Shown piece after piece: positions 14,001 to 27,336 of a DNA stretch of 64,000 bases. Origin of the DNA: Cardinalis cardinalis (lineage: Eukaryota > Chordata > Aves > Passeriformes > Cardinalidae); the NCBI GenBank assembly GCA_014549065.1, contig JACDOX010000067.1:2672815-2736814 (forward strand). Reading direction: 5' to 3'. Numbering within the stretch: position 1 is the stretch's first letter; each line of letters starts with the position of its first letter. The position numbers were made by a program, and so were the translations under genes. The notes beneath the pieces were generated by a model. The model did not search any database. It had not been told where the DNA came from and worked only from the letters and a program-made list of their open reading frames with translations.

Positions 14001-15289
14001 ATTCTGTTGTGCACNGTCATGACTCCTCCAAAGACTGGTTGTCAGCCATTTGTGTGGTGTTTTTCCCAATATATTTATCCTGATCTGGAGAATTGCAATC
14101 TTACAGCATCTGCCAAGACTCTAATGTACTGATAGAGGAATATAGATAAAGGTGATCAGCTGGGAAACTGCTACAGCCTAAATAACACCAAAGATGGAAG
14201 ATTACCTGAGTATTATTCTATGAAACCTAAACACTTGCTATTTATTCATTTCTAACTTGCTTAGAACATTTGGAAAGGGGGAGAAAGGAGAGCTGGAAAA
14301 GACCAGTGGACATCCCTCTGACTTCCTGATGTAATGCTTTTCACATACCTGTGTGTTAATGGCTCTGAAAGCCATTGCCCCATCTGGTAATCACTGGAGG
14401 ACAGCACAGTCTGGTCCAGTTCTAGGCTTGTTAGGCTGAGAGCTGGGAGGNAGGGGCACTAAACTTAGTACTGAAGTGCTGATATGACTTTCACAAATTG
14501 TACAGGAGGGTGTCTTAGGCTGTTCACATTAAGAGTTTTTAGAGTGATTATTTTCTTCTTTTTTTTTTTTATTTTTTATGTTACACACATTTTGGAGATG
14601 AGATTGTCATTCCCAGAGCTGTTACTCTTGGCCAAAACAAAACTACAAAATTTTGTGGACCTAGACTCAANGAAAATGTTTACAAAATGGTAATTGCAGC
14701 CACATGCTGAAGGAGTTGAAGTTACCCATTGTGTCCCACAATGAAGATCTTTCTGTCCCTTGTATCTGTGCAAAGCAGAGTTAATAAGTCAGCATTGCCC
14801 TGTCAAAGCTTCTAGTGTCTTGAACAGTCACAGTTTGGGTCAAAATAAAATACACACAATGTGCTGACCAAAGAAAATACCTACATTGTCTACCCCCTCC
14901 CACATTCATTCTTGTTTCATTGTAAGGATTGCAACCATAACTTCATTCTTCTTTGAATTCAGACATAAATTGNTATTAAAGATTCATGTAATTTTAACAA
15001 GCCTACATTTTTGCAGCAAAGCCTTGAATTTACTGTGGACTTTACAAAAGTGTATGATTCTGACAATTTAGAGGTTTGAGGGTTCAGGTTTTTGGTTTTT
15101 TTGTAAAATGTATGGTCACCTGAAAATATTTTATAAAATCAACATATACATATGTGAATGTAGCCACCTAAATAGTAGATGTATCTGCAGAGAAATTTAT
15201 TTGTACAGAAGCAGAAGAACTAGAGGCCTTTTCATGGTCTGACTCCTAAAAATATTTTAATACAGGATTGTACTTAAAACAATTCAAGT
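11011..15289. other. Non-coding stretch with a GC-richer patch at about 11930-12380
   Basis: The 11930-12380 patch is GC-richer than its surroundings and is open in three overlapping frames on both strands (up to 153 codons). That is what stop-poor GC-rich DNA produces. No frame is distinguished by codon use or splice signals. A T12 run is at 14559-14570. A second multi-frame-open patch lies at 13310-13700. I recognise no repeat family here. Confidence 0.5.
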
Positions 15290-15615
15290 GGCCTAGAGTG
15301 GTCATTTANTCCAACTGCCTGAGCACTCCATGACTGACCCAAAGTTAAAGTGTATTATTTAGTGCATTTTCCAAATGCCTCTTGAACACTGGCAGGCTTG
15401 GGAATGGATAACCTCCCTAGGAAGCCTGTTGCTGAGTTTGAGCACCCTCTTGGTAATGTTTCCTAATGTCCAGTTTAAACCTCCCCTGATGCAGCTTTGA
15501 ACCATTCCTTTGTCACACCAGGGAGGAGAGCTCAGCGCCTCTTTCTGCTCCTCAAAAAGCTGCAGAGAACAGCGAGGTCACTCTGCAGCTTCCTTTTCTC
15601 CAAATGACACAAAAC
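15290..15615 (-). mobile_element. CR1-type LINE, 3' fragment (antisense)
   Basis: The plus strand shows, in order, segments typical of the reverse complement of avian CR1 3' regions. These are a TCC-AACTGCC segment near 15308-15320, TGCCTCTTGAACACTGGCAG at 15377-15396, AGGAAGCCTGTT at 15419-15430, TTTCCTAATGTCCAG at 15459-15473, CCTCCCCTGATGCAGCTTTG at 15480-15499, and GAGGAGAGCTCAGCGCCT near 15523-15540. It ends near CCTTTTCTCCAAA at about 15604. The element therefore lies on the minus strand. It is 5'-truncated, diverged and without an intact reading frame. The 98-codon plus-strand frame at 15510-15806 that starts inside it is a by-product. CR1 is the dominant LINE of birds and other sauropsids, so this also supports the taxonomic call. 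The exact subfamily needs a repeat library. Confidence 0.9.
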
Positions 15616-17224
15616 AAAAGACAAAGCTTGCAGGGAATTCCAGTAAAAAGCTTCTATATGGCAGCTTATGTTTAATAAATTCAATTAGTTCTTTGAACAT
15701 AGGTGGGGGGGGAAAGACAGCTTACGAGATCCCCCAGGGAGAGGCCCAAGACAAGAATAACCAAAGGTCTGTTACATTTGCTGCTGAGGGCAAATCTGCC
15801 CTGTAGTGCTCAAGCTGACTGATGAGATAAGGTGATTTTAGCTTCCTGAAGGGCTTTATCTCAGCTGAAATCCACCATCTCTATCAGGACTTTGTCTTAA
15901 ATACAAGGCCAGTGTAAACACTCTGTCACATTGAACACAATAGCTGTTAAAAAGGAATCAAACACTTTTTTTAAAGGAACTCAAGTTATTATATCTGTAT
16001 TTGCTGAGTGGGAGACTTGACAGTACAAGGAACTTAAAAGGAAACATGTAAAAGGCAGTAATTATAGGTCAGTTTGCTGAAGGCTACCAGGAAAATATAC
16101 AAAGTGGATGGCAGTCATAATGTTACTAAATATTAGGGGCTTTTTTCATAATAGGGCTTCTCTACCAAGGGGGGGAAAGATCAACAAGCAACAACAAAAA
16201 AAACCCACCAACCTCACAAACTTTAAGGCTAAAATGTAAGAGTANAGAGAAAGTGATGACCTTTGAGAAGTAGATAGAACTCCAAAGGGATTTGAAAGGA
16301 TAGATGCTACAAGATGATTTGAATTTATGTCAAACACAAGAACAAGAGGCATGAACTAAAGCCAAGAAAGGGTCAAATCCTAAAGGAATGCTAGTACAGT
16401 GTGTCTGTGCATAGTGCAGCCATGCTGCATTAAAAATAAGGCAATCATATGAATAGTCATTGCAAGAAATAGGCAAATGACTAGGTAAGCAACATAATTG
16501 TGGGATGTAACAATTAGCTCCAGAAAATGCAGTGATGCTGAGAGGGTCTGATGGCTGCTTCTGATTTCATAATTGTCTTGCAGTTTGTGTATTTAGATTA
16601 ACTGTATTTCTGTAAAGCAAGAACTGCTCTTCCTGCTAGGAGACATTGCCATATGTGCAGTACTGGAAGCAGCAATAATGTGTGTTTGTGCTGTTTAATA
16701 AAACCCCAACCTTCATCTACGTGCTACTGTTGGGTAGAACTTGTGCACATGTAAAATTCTCTTTGCAGAATGTACTGACAATTGCTGCTCCTCCAACACA
16801 TTCATTGCTGCCCTAGACTTCATTATTGCAGCTTATGTAACNGAGGTTAAAAGCCCCCTGCAAATTCTCTGCCCCGCCCATGTTATGCTGAGTGCAGGAG
16901 AGAAAACTGAGTAACTCCCTAGGTTATCTGGAGGCTTTTTAGGACGAATTTATTTCCANCAGACTTGCGATGACCCCAGAGTCCCCCTCACTTACAACAC
17001 ATTGTCTGTCTCCAGTGTCTCTCCCGCTTCCTTCCTCAGGATCACTGGGCACCCCCGAGTTCAGTGGGGCTTTGTGCCATTTGTGTGGCACTGTAGATCC
17101 TTCTCCATGTATCCTTGGGATGTGCAAGGACAGGCTGACAGACTGCAGTCCCATTGGGGACTTTCTGGATTACTACCTTTCTAACAAATTAAAATCAAAG
17201 TAATGATGAAGATCTTCCAAAAAA
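15616..17224. other. Non-coding stretch, nothing identified
   Basis: Short frames on both strands only. The patch at 16940-17200 is open on both strands but lacks splice signals and gene-like codon use. Confidence 0.55.
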
Positions 17225-17510
17225 CATGTTAATTTCCAAAGACTGAGTGTGCTAGTAAAAACACCCTGCAAAACAAATCACTTTTCNGGGCATAGACTGG
17301 TCCGGTTTAATGATTAATTTGCACTAAACATCTCATTAATAGCACAGATTGTTTTGCCAATGCTTCTGAACAAATATAATTGGAAAATTTATCAAAAATT
17401 CCTTAATGTATTTAGTGCTGCAAAAGACAAAATAGAGAAATTAATAGCAATATCTAATGATTTATTTGCATATTATGGTATACTCTTTTGTGCCTGGGAT
17501 CAGATCTTTA
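17225..17510. promoter_or_regulatory. Homeodomain/POU motif-rich block, possible enhancer
   Basis: The block contains TTAATGATTAAT at 17307-17318, which holds paired inverted TAAT/ATTA cores. It also has CATTAATAG near 17334-17342 and an octamer-like ATTTGCAT at 17464-17471 followed by further AT-rich sites. Such motif groups occur in vertebrate developmental enhancers, but AT-rich DNA also yields them by chance. There is no coding potential. The call is an inference from motif content. Confidence 0.25.
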
Positions 17511-20500
17511 TGATCTCTAGATCTATATAGCTTGCCAGTTCCAGCAGTGGGTTTTCTCCCAGCAGTGTTTTGTTCTGCCCACTGTCCTATGTGAAACAGG
17601 TCTTTTATTCAGTCCTAGAACTGAAAGAAGTTGGTAAAACTCCCATTATCTCAAGGGATGCATAAGGAAGCTGAGNAAGGGTGCTAGCTAGTGCCCAAAG
17701 CAGAGCCCTGCTCCTCTCATGANGTAGCTCAGGACAGCTCTGACTTGGGCAGCTGTCTGAGCCACACTTCTTGCCTTGAAGTATGAATTGAGGAGCATCA
17801 CACCCNCTGGGGTGCCACAGAGCTGGGCACCTGGGTGTGATTGGTGTGCTCACCTGGCATCAGAAGTGCTCCTGCATCTTTCCATTTGGAGCTGGAGGTA
17901 CCTGTGCTCTGTGTTGAGTTACACACCACAGATGAGCCCCCAGAAGTTGTTGTTTCAAATCTTGCTGTTCCTGCAGAAANGCCTGTGACCTTCAGAAGTG
18001 TCTCATTTCTGTTTGCCTTGGTTTCATATCAGCAAATAGGGCTAAATATCTTTATTTGATGGCTTTCCTGGTTTCTGTGGTTTAAGTTCTGTGGGATAGG
18101 GATGGTCTCTGGGTACATCATGTACAGAACTCTGCAGCAAGACATACAATTTGAGGTCACTGGCTGCTATAGTAGGATGCATAATTTTACTCAATAATAT
18201 ACTTAATGGAAGAAAAGTAGTATTAAGACTTTTGTGGATTGTAGCTTTTGGGAATTGTTCTAAAAATAATGCAACAGTGACTGCACCAGTTAATCAAGTT
18301 GACCTGATATATTATAGAGCTGAAGATACACTTCATTATGCCAGAGAACTAATATAAACAGCCTTTCTGTTAGTGCAGCCAGCTGANAGTTCACAGAGAT
18401 TCCAATTCTGAAGTGACAGCAGTGGGATTCAAGCACATCCAGAAGTGCAGTGTAAATAGAGGTGGATGCTTTGGGCTTACATTTTTACCTGTGGTTATTA
18501 GCTCANAGGTAGATAATGAGATGACTGTGTATTCATGCACCTTTCTTCTGGAGATCTCTAGGATCAGATATTAATCTGCAGATGNTATAAGATAGTCAAA
18601 ATGGTATTTTCTCTTTTTGATCAGTATTAGAAATTTAGGAAACACCTGAGTGGCTATGAAATCTNTACATCTGTAACTGGACAGAGAATAGTATCTCAGC
18701 TGGTTTATGAGGTTAAGTACTGCAGATAGTTTTACTAGTTACAAACATATTATTCTGTATTCCCATTTGGCAACTAGTGCATCTATGCAATTTTCATATC
18801 TTATTCTCCTTGCTGAAGAGCATTTTACACTATAGTTTACCTGCTAGCCAGAGACAGCATGGGAGTCTGTTACATGTTCAGCACCACAGCTTAGATACAG
18901 GAAAGGAGGATTCTAAATTGATAGCAATCTCTGCAGCTGCTTTAAAATCAATGGCCTGTCTAAGCCGATGCACATCAGTTCAAGTTCTAGCCTCGATGCA
19001 TTTTCTGACATAGTTTTGACATGTTGTCATTGGAAAAATTTTCCCAGTAATTATATTTTACAGCAGTTATGCCACAAAGGTGCTGATGATTTTATAAAGT
19101 AACNTTGGAAGTTCAGGCATCATCAGAGCAATACTTAAATGGTTTTGGCAAATTTATGGTGGTTTATGAACAGCCCAGCCTGTGGTGTTCCTCTTTGTCT
19201 AGAGTCTATGAGACCTGGTATTTTGTACTGTAGAAAGATGTTTTATTATTAAATCTGGTTCTCACAAGAGCAGATAATTCCATATTTATGGATGGTATAT
19301 AACTTACTAGCATCCCTGTGTCAGGTTAGGAGCCAGAGGCCATCTTATTGGAATGCCACAGTAGAAAACCATAACTTGGGTAGAATCCTCGATATTGTAC
19401 ATCAATAGTGAACTTGGGAACAGAAGTCACAGGGCTGCCTACAGGTNGAAGAATAACTCCTGAGAGCAGCCACCAATAAAACACCAGGCTGGAGACAGTA
19501 TGAGGTCAGTAAGGCATCCCTTTTCCTCAGCAAAGTCAGACAAAAGAACAGAGAGGCCTCTGTTTGCATGAAAATACATTAAATGCTGGACATCATTTAA
19601 AAAAGACTTGCCCACAAAGTATGTTTGTCACTCAGTGTGCTGAACAAATAATAGTTAATAACAATTAGCTCTTCTCATTGCTATTTCTATGTAGCAATAT
19701 CAGAATAAAAAAACAAAACCTTGTCTCTTGAAAATCATAAATACACAAAAGAAAACCATTTCCTCTAAACTGGAGAGAGATTTTTCAGCCTTATCTTTGC
19801 TGGACTTTCTCCAAGTCCTTCAAATGATTGGTCCCTCTTTGCAAAAACAATAAGCAAAAGGGTTTTGCATAAAAAGCTGGAAGGACACTTTTACTTAATT
19901 AGAAAAGAGGGAATAATTTTTCCCCAAAAAGGACCAGGAGTCTTGGTTTTCTTTAATTTCATTGTGCCTCCCTCCATTCCTTGGTTCTGCTCATTATACA
20001 GATAAAGCTGGAAGAGGAATTCAGTGCTGACATTTTGCAGTCNGACTTTGATTCTGCTTTTGCAGTCAAGCTGTCTTTGCAAGGGTGAAATTCAATTTGC
20101 CATGCATTTTCTAGCACTATAGGAAAAGTAGCATGAATTCTATATTTTTTAAAATAGGGGATCTTGAACTTAATTGAAATGGAGTGCTACAGGGATTGGC
20201 TGGATTTTCCTCCTGCTTTTGATGCTGTGACTGCAGATTTTGCACGTGGTTAAATTGTCACATATGAATTGCAAGGTGGGTGGTGCTTCCAGGGGGAGTG
20301 GATGGCACTGTAGACCCTATTAATGGTGTCCAGTGCAATGCATGTTTTGCCACATTCCTCTGGAGAATTGTGCTGATGCCCTCCTTCATTATAGCAGCTA
20401 CAGTGACCCCAGCTGTCTGTGGTTGTTTCCAGAAGTTGATCTCAGAATANAGGAAATGAAACCAACATACTTAATGTTATACCTTTGTTTAAACATGGCA

Positions 20501-22023
20501 ATGCAACAGAATTTTCTCATCAATGNCTTTAGTGGAGGGGAATAAAGGAAATTGGTGTACATCACTTAGACCTACTAATTAGAATTTAGGCCTTACAGAG
20601 ACTCTGCATAATNATTTCTTTAGTTACATTTATCTGTCTGGAGTGTCTTTTTTCCAGTTGACCAGTATGCCCCTTTCAAATCCATCCCTCTTCCTTCTTC
20701 TTTTAATGAAATGTATTTATTAAATCTTTACTCCAGGTGATTCTTTAAACTTATAGCATGAGGGGAAAGAGAGAATATTTCACAGAGATATTTTATTGCC
20801 CTTGTTCCTTAAAATGTTCAAGCCTGTTATATTGCTCAACCCCCTGGGTGTAGAACATGAACTCCTGAGGTTGAATAGAATGATTCACTTGTTTCACTAT
20901 GAATTCAAAGTGGATATGAAGCATAAATCCCCTTTTTCCCTCTGTAATATAGTAGCCATGAATCACAATGTCACGCTGAGTCGATCATAATCTTAACACT
21001 TCACGCCTCAGACAACAACTTGATTTGTCAAGAGAACAGGCCTGCAAGCTGCCAATAGCATTGATTCCCATTGGAAAAGAAAGGATAATTAAGTCCTCAG
21101 TGAGCTAATTTATTTTCTTTTATAAAAATAACATTTAATTCTATTTTTTAAGTAAATAGAAATGATAAAAACTACATATGTATAGAATCAGTTAGGTGTT
21201 TGCTTTCCCTAAATAACTAGTATGAGTTTTAGTTCCATTTCCATCTGATTAAAAGTTCTTGGGATCATACAATAGCACATTCTGCTACATCTCAATTAGG
21301 GAAGCTAAAATTAGTTACATGCAATCTGCATGATAACTGGCCTGCAACAGGATGCNGCCATTGCTGGGATGCGAGTGTGAAGGTGTCCACCTCTGAGCTT
21401 GGTGATGGGCATGAATAATTCCTGTGTTTTGTTGGAATTCTAGTCTTTTGCAGTGAGGTAATGAACAAAATGTGCTTTGAGCCTTAAATATGGCTCATGA
21501 GTCCTAAACATGCATGAAGGCCACCGCACATATTTTTAATATACTGTGATATGTTTCCCATATGGAGATGTGGTACATGAATAGATTGGTCTGTTACAAG
21601 AAAAAAAGTTGNTTCGTGAGGAGGAAAGATGTTTTGATGCTTTTATTTCCACTGTTTGNGAATTTAGCCAACAAGTGGAGCCTCTTTTTGGTGCAGGGAA
21701 AAAACTTCTACAAATAAATATCATACTGGCATGCAGACATTATTTGACTATGCTTATGAATATTTACATTAAAATTAGATTTGGTTCTAGCATTTGTATC
21801 CCCAAGGTGCTTGGGAATTTATGAAACACATATTATTTCATGCACAAAGCCTGGATAAACCCATTGATCAGACTGTAATAGATCCTTCAAATATTTTTTC
21901 TTTTCATTGTAGAAGAGAACAGCCAGTATTCATCCATCAGGGCCAAATCACTCCATCCTTCTTACTTGCTGAGTTTCCTGTNTGGCAGCACAACAGAAAA
22001 AGAAAAGCGCAGACTTCCCAGAC
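17511..22023. other. AT-rich non-coding stretch, nothing identified
   Basis: Only short frames are present. A segment at about 20965-21110 retains a few CpGs and has inverted CCAAT and ATTGG pentamers around 21052-21083. These are the only motifs I noticed, and they are weak. Confidence 0.55.
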
Positions 22024-22190
22024 ATAAGGTTGGAGGGTTCAATGTAGTCATCAAGTCTAATTTCCTATAATCATAAGTAATATTGCAGAAGACTCCTAGA
22101 TTACCAGAGTCCCTGCTTGCTGTATAAAGAGCTCCCCAGCATCCTGCAACAAACTGTTCTCACAATGAATGCTCAGGATGGTTGTTGAGC
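22024..22190 (-). mobile_element. Probable degraded CR1 3' remnant
   Basis: The beginning (AAGGTTGGAGGG, then GTCATCAAGTCTAA) resembles the reverse complement of the CR1 3' end, where a GGTTGGAAGGGACC-like block precedes ATCATCAAGTCCAA. Similarity fades further right. It is too degraded to be certain. Confidence 0.35.
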
Positions 22191-24655
22191 TGGAAAACAT
22201 TCTCTGAACTTCAGTAACACAGAGCCATCTCCTTCTTCCATGGCTCACATGTGTTGTAGCTGGAATACTCTCTGCTATACCCTTTCATGATCTTTCCAGG
22301 GGTGGGCATTTCCTCCTCTGTGGCAGGNATAGGGAACAGTTTGTATCTTTTTTATCTCTGGGCATCATACAGTCCCAAGAGACGTGATGTAAAGTGTTCT
22401 TTGTATTTCTCCCAGCTCCTCTCCTAGCAGCAGAAAGTACAAACCAAGAAAGCACCTCATGTGCAGCCTGACAGCAGAGCCCAACTTACTTGGTTCAGCA
22501 TGGTTATTAAAAAATTCTGGTGATTTAGGGCTTAATCCTTTCCTTCCTACTGCACTGAAATTGGATATAAGTTANGGTATCATGTAAATGAATAAGCTTT
22601 TGTCCTCCTAGTCATTTCACTTTCTTCCTACAGCTCTATCTCTTAACAACCACTACCTGGTTTTCCTATTACACATTCTGTAGTTGCTGGGATACATGCC
22701 ATTCATAAGTCTCCTGAAACAAACTGGAGTTTTTTGGCGTTGATCAAGCTTAATGTGGTCCAATTGTACTTGCCTTTTTTTCAAGTATTTGCTTGGGTTG
22801 CATTGCTAAGATACCATGTCTTTGTGCCCTCTTTTCTGCTCCTCTGGAACAGAATGCAAACAGATTCTTTGAATATGGCTGGTTTTCCACTAATATATTA
22901 TCTGTATTTGTTTTGGTTTTTTCCCTTAAAAGCTAAAAATTTCCCCAGCAACCCAGGTGCTATTCAAATTAAGCTGTATACAAATCATGCTTGGATAGAG
23001 AATTTAAGTGGAAATTTATTTTGACATCTGTTTAAAGTTTCTCAGATTTTGTTTATGGCTAAAAGCATTTTAAAAATCTGTCCCAGAAAAAAAACCAAAA
23101 AACCAAACTCATCATCCTCTATGCATCTGCAGCTTTGTAGAAAAGCAACCTAAGTTAAACATAATTGATGAACTGTGACCACCATGTGATTGATTGGTGT
23201 TAGGAAGCTATAAAGTGTATTTGTAAATGCTATCTACCTGTTACCAAGTCAGGATCACTTTATTCATACAGAGCAAATTATTTCTAGCAATGTGTCCTTA
23301 CTCTTCCTACCCATCTGTGGGATGAGTGTGCTCTTTTGGGGAGGGTACCCTNTTAAATGCATTCTTATAAATCACCTAAGGCAGTTTGGCACTGGTTTCT
23401 GGGTGGTCCTCAAAGCATAATGCATGTATTATGTATGGATTGTCCAGCACAAGAGCTTAGTTCCCTGCTAGGAGTGGTTTGATGATTTTATATTACTAAN
23501 AAATAGTAATATGGGATTGAATATCTTCTCTTGGTCATTTACATAGAACATGCAGTGCCTGGATCANTCATAAACATCTGCCATTTTTAGAGGGATGTAT
23601 AACATCAGCTGCAGGTGACATNTGTCAGAGAATGGGAGGAGAAACAGAGGTTAAAATCCAAGCATCTTAATTATTATTAAGTTCTATTCAGTTCTATTAA
23701 ATCTCCCCGTAAACCTCAGATATACTCCTGTCTTCTAATAATCCTTGTAAGATCTTTGCAGTTCCTTCAGCAACTACAGACATTAACTTTAACATTTGCA
23801 ATTTTCTCCAGATTGTTCNGTTACTGCTATAACTGAAAAAAAGCTTATGTAAAAATTCCATTTGCTTCAGTGATGCCACCCTGAGTGAGCTGGGGGAGGG
23901 TTAGCACAAAATACATTAGAAAAACTGCATCTCAGAGCTGCTTTCCCTTTTGGGTCACTTTACNAAGGGTATGAACATCATGGTGGACAATCTGACCCTT
24001 AGCAACTTTGGAAGATAAGCAACATGTACAAAGTCTTTTACACAAAAGACATCTTTTATTTATAAGTTGACAACTGCAAATGTTGTTTTTTGTTTTTCAT
24101 TTAGTGTCCCTGAATTTTAACTAAGGCAGAGATCAAAACATGAGTACTCCATAACTCTAGCTTAAAAGCACTTAATAATAATCAAGTTCACATCTTGTAT
24201 AAAGATATTTTTTTCCCTAGTTCATCNTCTCTCTATGGAAAATAACAGGACCTTGAAGAGAGATGTGTTTGAATTGGGGACACAGAATTCTCATCTGATG
24301 TTTTGACTTGTTGTTTGTGTAATATCACAGACATTTTTAGGTTTTGTCTTCTGGGAAAAAGCTGTAAAAGTTTATTCAGTGCAAAAGTTCAATGAACATT
24401 AGTATGCAAGAACACATCTGAATTACATGGAAGTTACCCTTCAGTATCTCTACTTGTCTAATGTGGTTTTGGACTATGAAAATATCCACATTTGCTCAAA
24501 GTATAATTTTAACTAAAATGATATTTCTTCTTTTTCCCCTCTACAAGACAACCAGCATTTTGTCACTTAGGCAAAGGTCATGCAATTCTACCACACAATG
24601 TAGCAGTATAGTTCACATCAATGACACTATATTGACTCNCTTGACATATTTTTAT
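22191..24655. other. AT-rich non-coding stretch
   Basis: An A-rich CA-interrupted patch lies at about 23085-23107. A short perfect hairpin (GTCTTTT stem with an ACAC loop) is at 24033-24050. No gene or identifiable transposon is visible. Confidence 0.55.
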
Positions 24656-24697
24656 AGTATTATTTTTACTTATTTTAGTATTATATTTACTTATTTT
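24656..24697 (+). repeat. 21-bp tandem duplication
   Basis: Two adjacent 21-base units (24656-24676 and 24677-24697) begin AGTATTAT and differ at one position. A partial third unit may follow. It lies in a T/A-rich stretch. The small divergence suggests a fairly recent slippage or duplication event. Confidence 0.9.
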
Positions 24698-26557
24698 TAC
24701 CGTATTTTAAAGAAGGAACTCCCAATAGACAACATGACAGTAAACCAGTAAAACCTAAATATACTAGAAACCCAAATATGATATTGTAAATAATAAGCTT
24801 CTTTGCTGCTTACATCAGCTAGAAGTGTGTGGAGTCACCAAGGAATGCAAAAGGGCATAGAGTACTGCAAATCCCTCCAGTTTGACTATTCCTCAGTTTT
24901 CCCCTGGGCAGGCAAAAAACTTTAGCAAGTTACTAAGTGGATTGGTCAGAAAAGATCATGGAAGTGCACAACTATCATGCTAAGCTGGATAAAGGTATTC
25001 TTTGGCTGTGAATGTCATGTCTTAGGGTGGGTTCCAGAGAGGAAAGAATAACAGACCAGAGAGAATATTGCATGAAAATGCAGGAAAGAACATTTAAGAC
25101 TGAGCATTCATAATGTGATACACAGTTTCCAGAATTTTCACCATTTTGATTGCATTTGACTCTTGGTTTATGGAACCTTGGATCAGCTAAAAGAACTTCA
25201 CAGAAAGCCCAAAGCTGGGGAAATGAGGCTTTGATTGAAGGAGTTGATTTCCATATCAGACTCATTCAACAGCTTTCTATTATCAGAGTACAGTATGTGC
25301 ACAGAATACCCAGGTAACCCTTTAGGAGGGTCCATTTGCACTCTCATCATTGTGTTTAGTTTTATTTACCCAGAGTAAGCTGCTTTTGCCCTTTTGCATG
25401 TTCTTTCTCTGAGGGTCAGTCTGACTTCTGAGGGAGCTTTGGCTCAATGAAATCTGCAAATGCCATTTCTGAAATCCCTGCAGTTCTTCCCAATCTTCTC
25501 ATGCAGAACAAATGAAGTTGCTTTGTCTTAACAACCATATGTCAATATTAATAAGTATGTAGNAGAGGAGGAGAAGATGCCACAGCAAGCCACCCCTAGA
25601 CATGAAAATCAGAATTCTACCTTTGAGAGCACGGACTGATCTTTAATGAGATGTCCTCACAGAGCTTATTCATGCCAGGATTATGGCCCTCACAGAGTGA
25701 TGTATGGGCATTAAAATTCCACCAGCCATCTACACTCCTGAGCACTACTGAGACTCTATAGAATACAATTTCCTGGCATATTTCCAAGGCATTAATACCA
25801 TAGAGTCAGCATCTCTGACAATAAGTATTGTGGTCCCCTTTTCCCATAAAAATAGTCAAGATGATTTAATGATGTTCAAAGTTCTGCTGAGGACAAGGAA
25901 GATATAAAAGTCATACATGGCCCATTTCCTAAACTTTGGAGTAGAACATAAATTCAGACAGATAAAAATGGTCCCAGTTCCTCTTTTAAATCTCAGGTTA
26001 TTCTGTACATTCTGCTCAGTGAGTTTGGATTTGCATTGACAACAGAGTATAAAATGCAGGTGAAAGGAGACAAAGAGGTGTATGAAAAGTGTTTTTTAAG
26101 CTTCTTTTAAAAGGTTTCTAATGGAAGTGACTTTGATTGAATTCTTAGAAATGCATTTTGTCACAGAAGTAAAGCTCTAGTATGGTAAAGACTTTGATTC
26201 TGGAAGTTAAAAATCACTTTAGTCTGTCAGTTCCTGTTTATCTGACTAGTCCTTACTTATGCAACATGTGGACATTTTCAGCTGTTTGGATTGCTCAAAC
26301 AGAGAGTACATCAGGCACCAGATATAGATTCTTATATTTGTGAGAGAATCTTTGCAGCTAGAAAAGTCAATTGNGGTTTTTTTCTCTGTAACAAGATAGA
26401 TAAGCATTGGTAGTAAGTAGGGGTTTAGTTCAGTATCAAAACATGAAGAGACTCTTCATTTTGAGCAAGGTGAATTACAGTACTAATTCAATTAAAAGAA
26501 CATTATGAACAGCATTTTACAACTTTCCTTCTAACTCTATTAAATATGCTTGAATGA
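24698..26557. other. Non-coding stretch, nothing identified
   Basis: A 96-codon minus-strand frame at 24975-25265 has no recognised domain and no clear splice signals. I treat it as chance. Confidence 0.5.
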
Positions 26558-26644
26558 TAAGCCAGATTGTGCTCTCAATCCAGATTTCTACCTGAGTAAC
26601 TCCATTGACATCCATGAAATTGCTCCTTATTTGAATCAGAGCCA
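26558..26644. repeat. Degraded copy of an ancient amniote palindromic repeat
   Basis: The order GCCAGATTGTGCTCTCA, ATCCAGATTT, GAGTAACTCCATTGA, then CCATGAAATTGCTCC and TCAGAGCC matches a repeat I know from reptile and bird genomes. In that repeat, a GCCAGATTCTG arm and a GAGTAACTCCATTGA core are followed by the inverted copy of the same arm. The right arm is poorly preserved. I do not know its database name with confidence. Confidence 0.6.
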
Positions 26645-27336
26645 ACAAGATCAAACAAAGATTAAAAGCTTTCTTACTAGCAGTTTTATCCTGTATTTGG
26701 TGAGCTTATTGTTTTACTATGGCTCTATTAGATTGAGCTTGTTACCTGTTTCAGTTTTAGTTTGTGCACTCCAGAGCCAGGGCTGCCTTGTGCTTCTCTC
26801 TCTCAAGGTAACACCATCGCTGTCTGCATCACCCACTCCTGGAAGCAAATTTGCCAGGTGAAGTATTGCCCTCAGAGTCAGAACAAACACTGCAGGTGAT
26901 TGTTCTGCAAAGTAAGATGTGGCAAGAAATTGCCTCGTGGCCTGTGTTTGTACAGAACCTGCTGCAGGAGCTCTCTGTGCACAAATGGGGACCCAAAGTT
27001 TCTCACAGTCTCCATAATGACTGCTAATTGCCTAAGGAGAAATGACTCAAAGGAAAGAAAGAACATATTTTCTAGGCTGCACTAAGGCTGTTGAATCCTC
27101 CAAACATGCTGAATTTTGAATCAGGGCAAAAGCCAGGTTTCCCTTGAAACAAATTTTGAAAGAAATCTATTTCCTGTCTATGTTATGCAAAATGNTTCTC
27201 CCTTTTTCTACAAGAACAGTCACCAGCCTTTGTTTTCCCCTCAGAATGTTTTATCGAGGTGTACATGAATCTGGAGGAGAGCAAGTGTGGCAAGAGTAGG
27301 TTTGCCCAATAAAAACTTCTCAGGTGGTTCAAAAGC
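26645..27336. other. Non-coding stretch, nothing identified
   Basis: Short frames on both strands without supporting signals. Confidence 0.55.
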
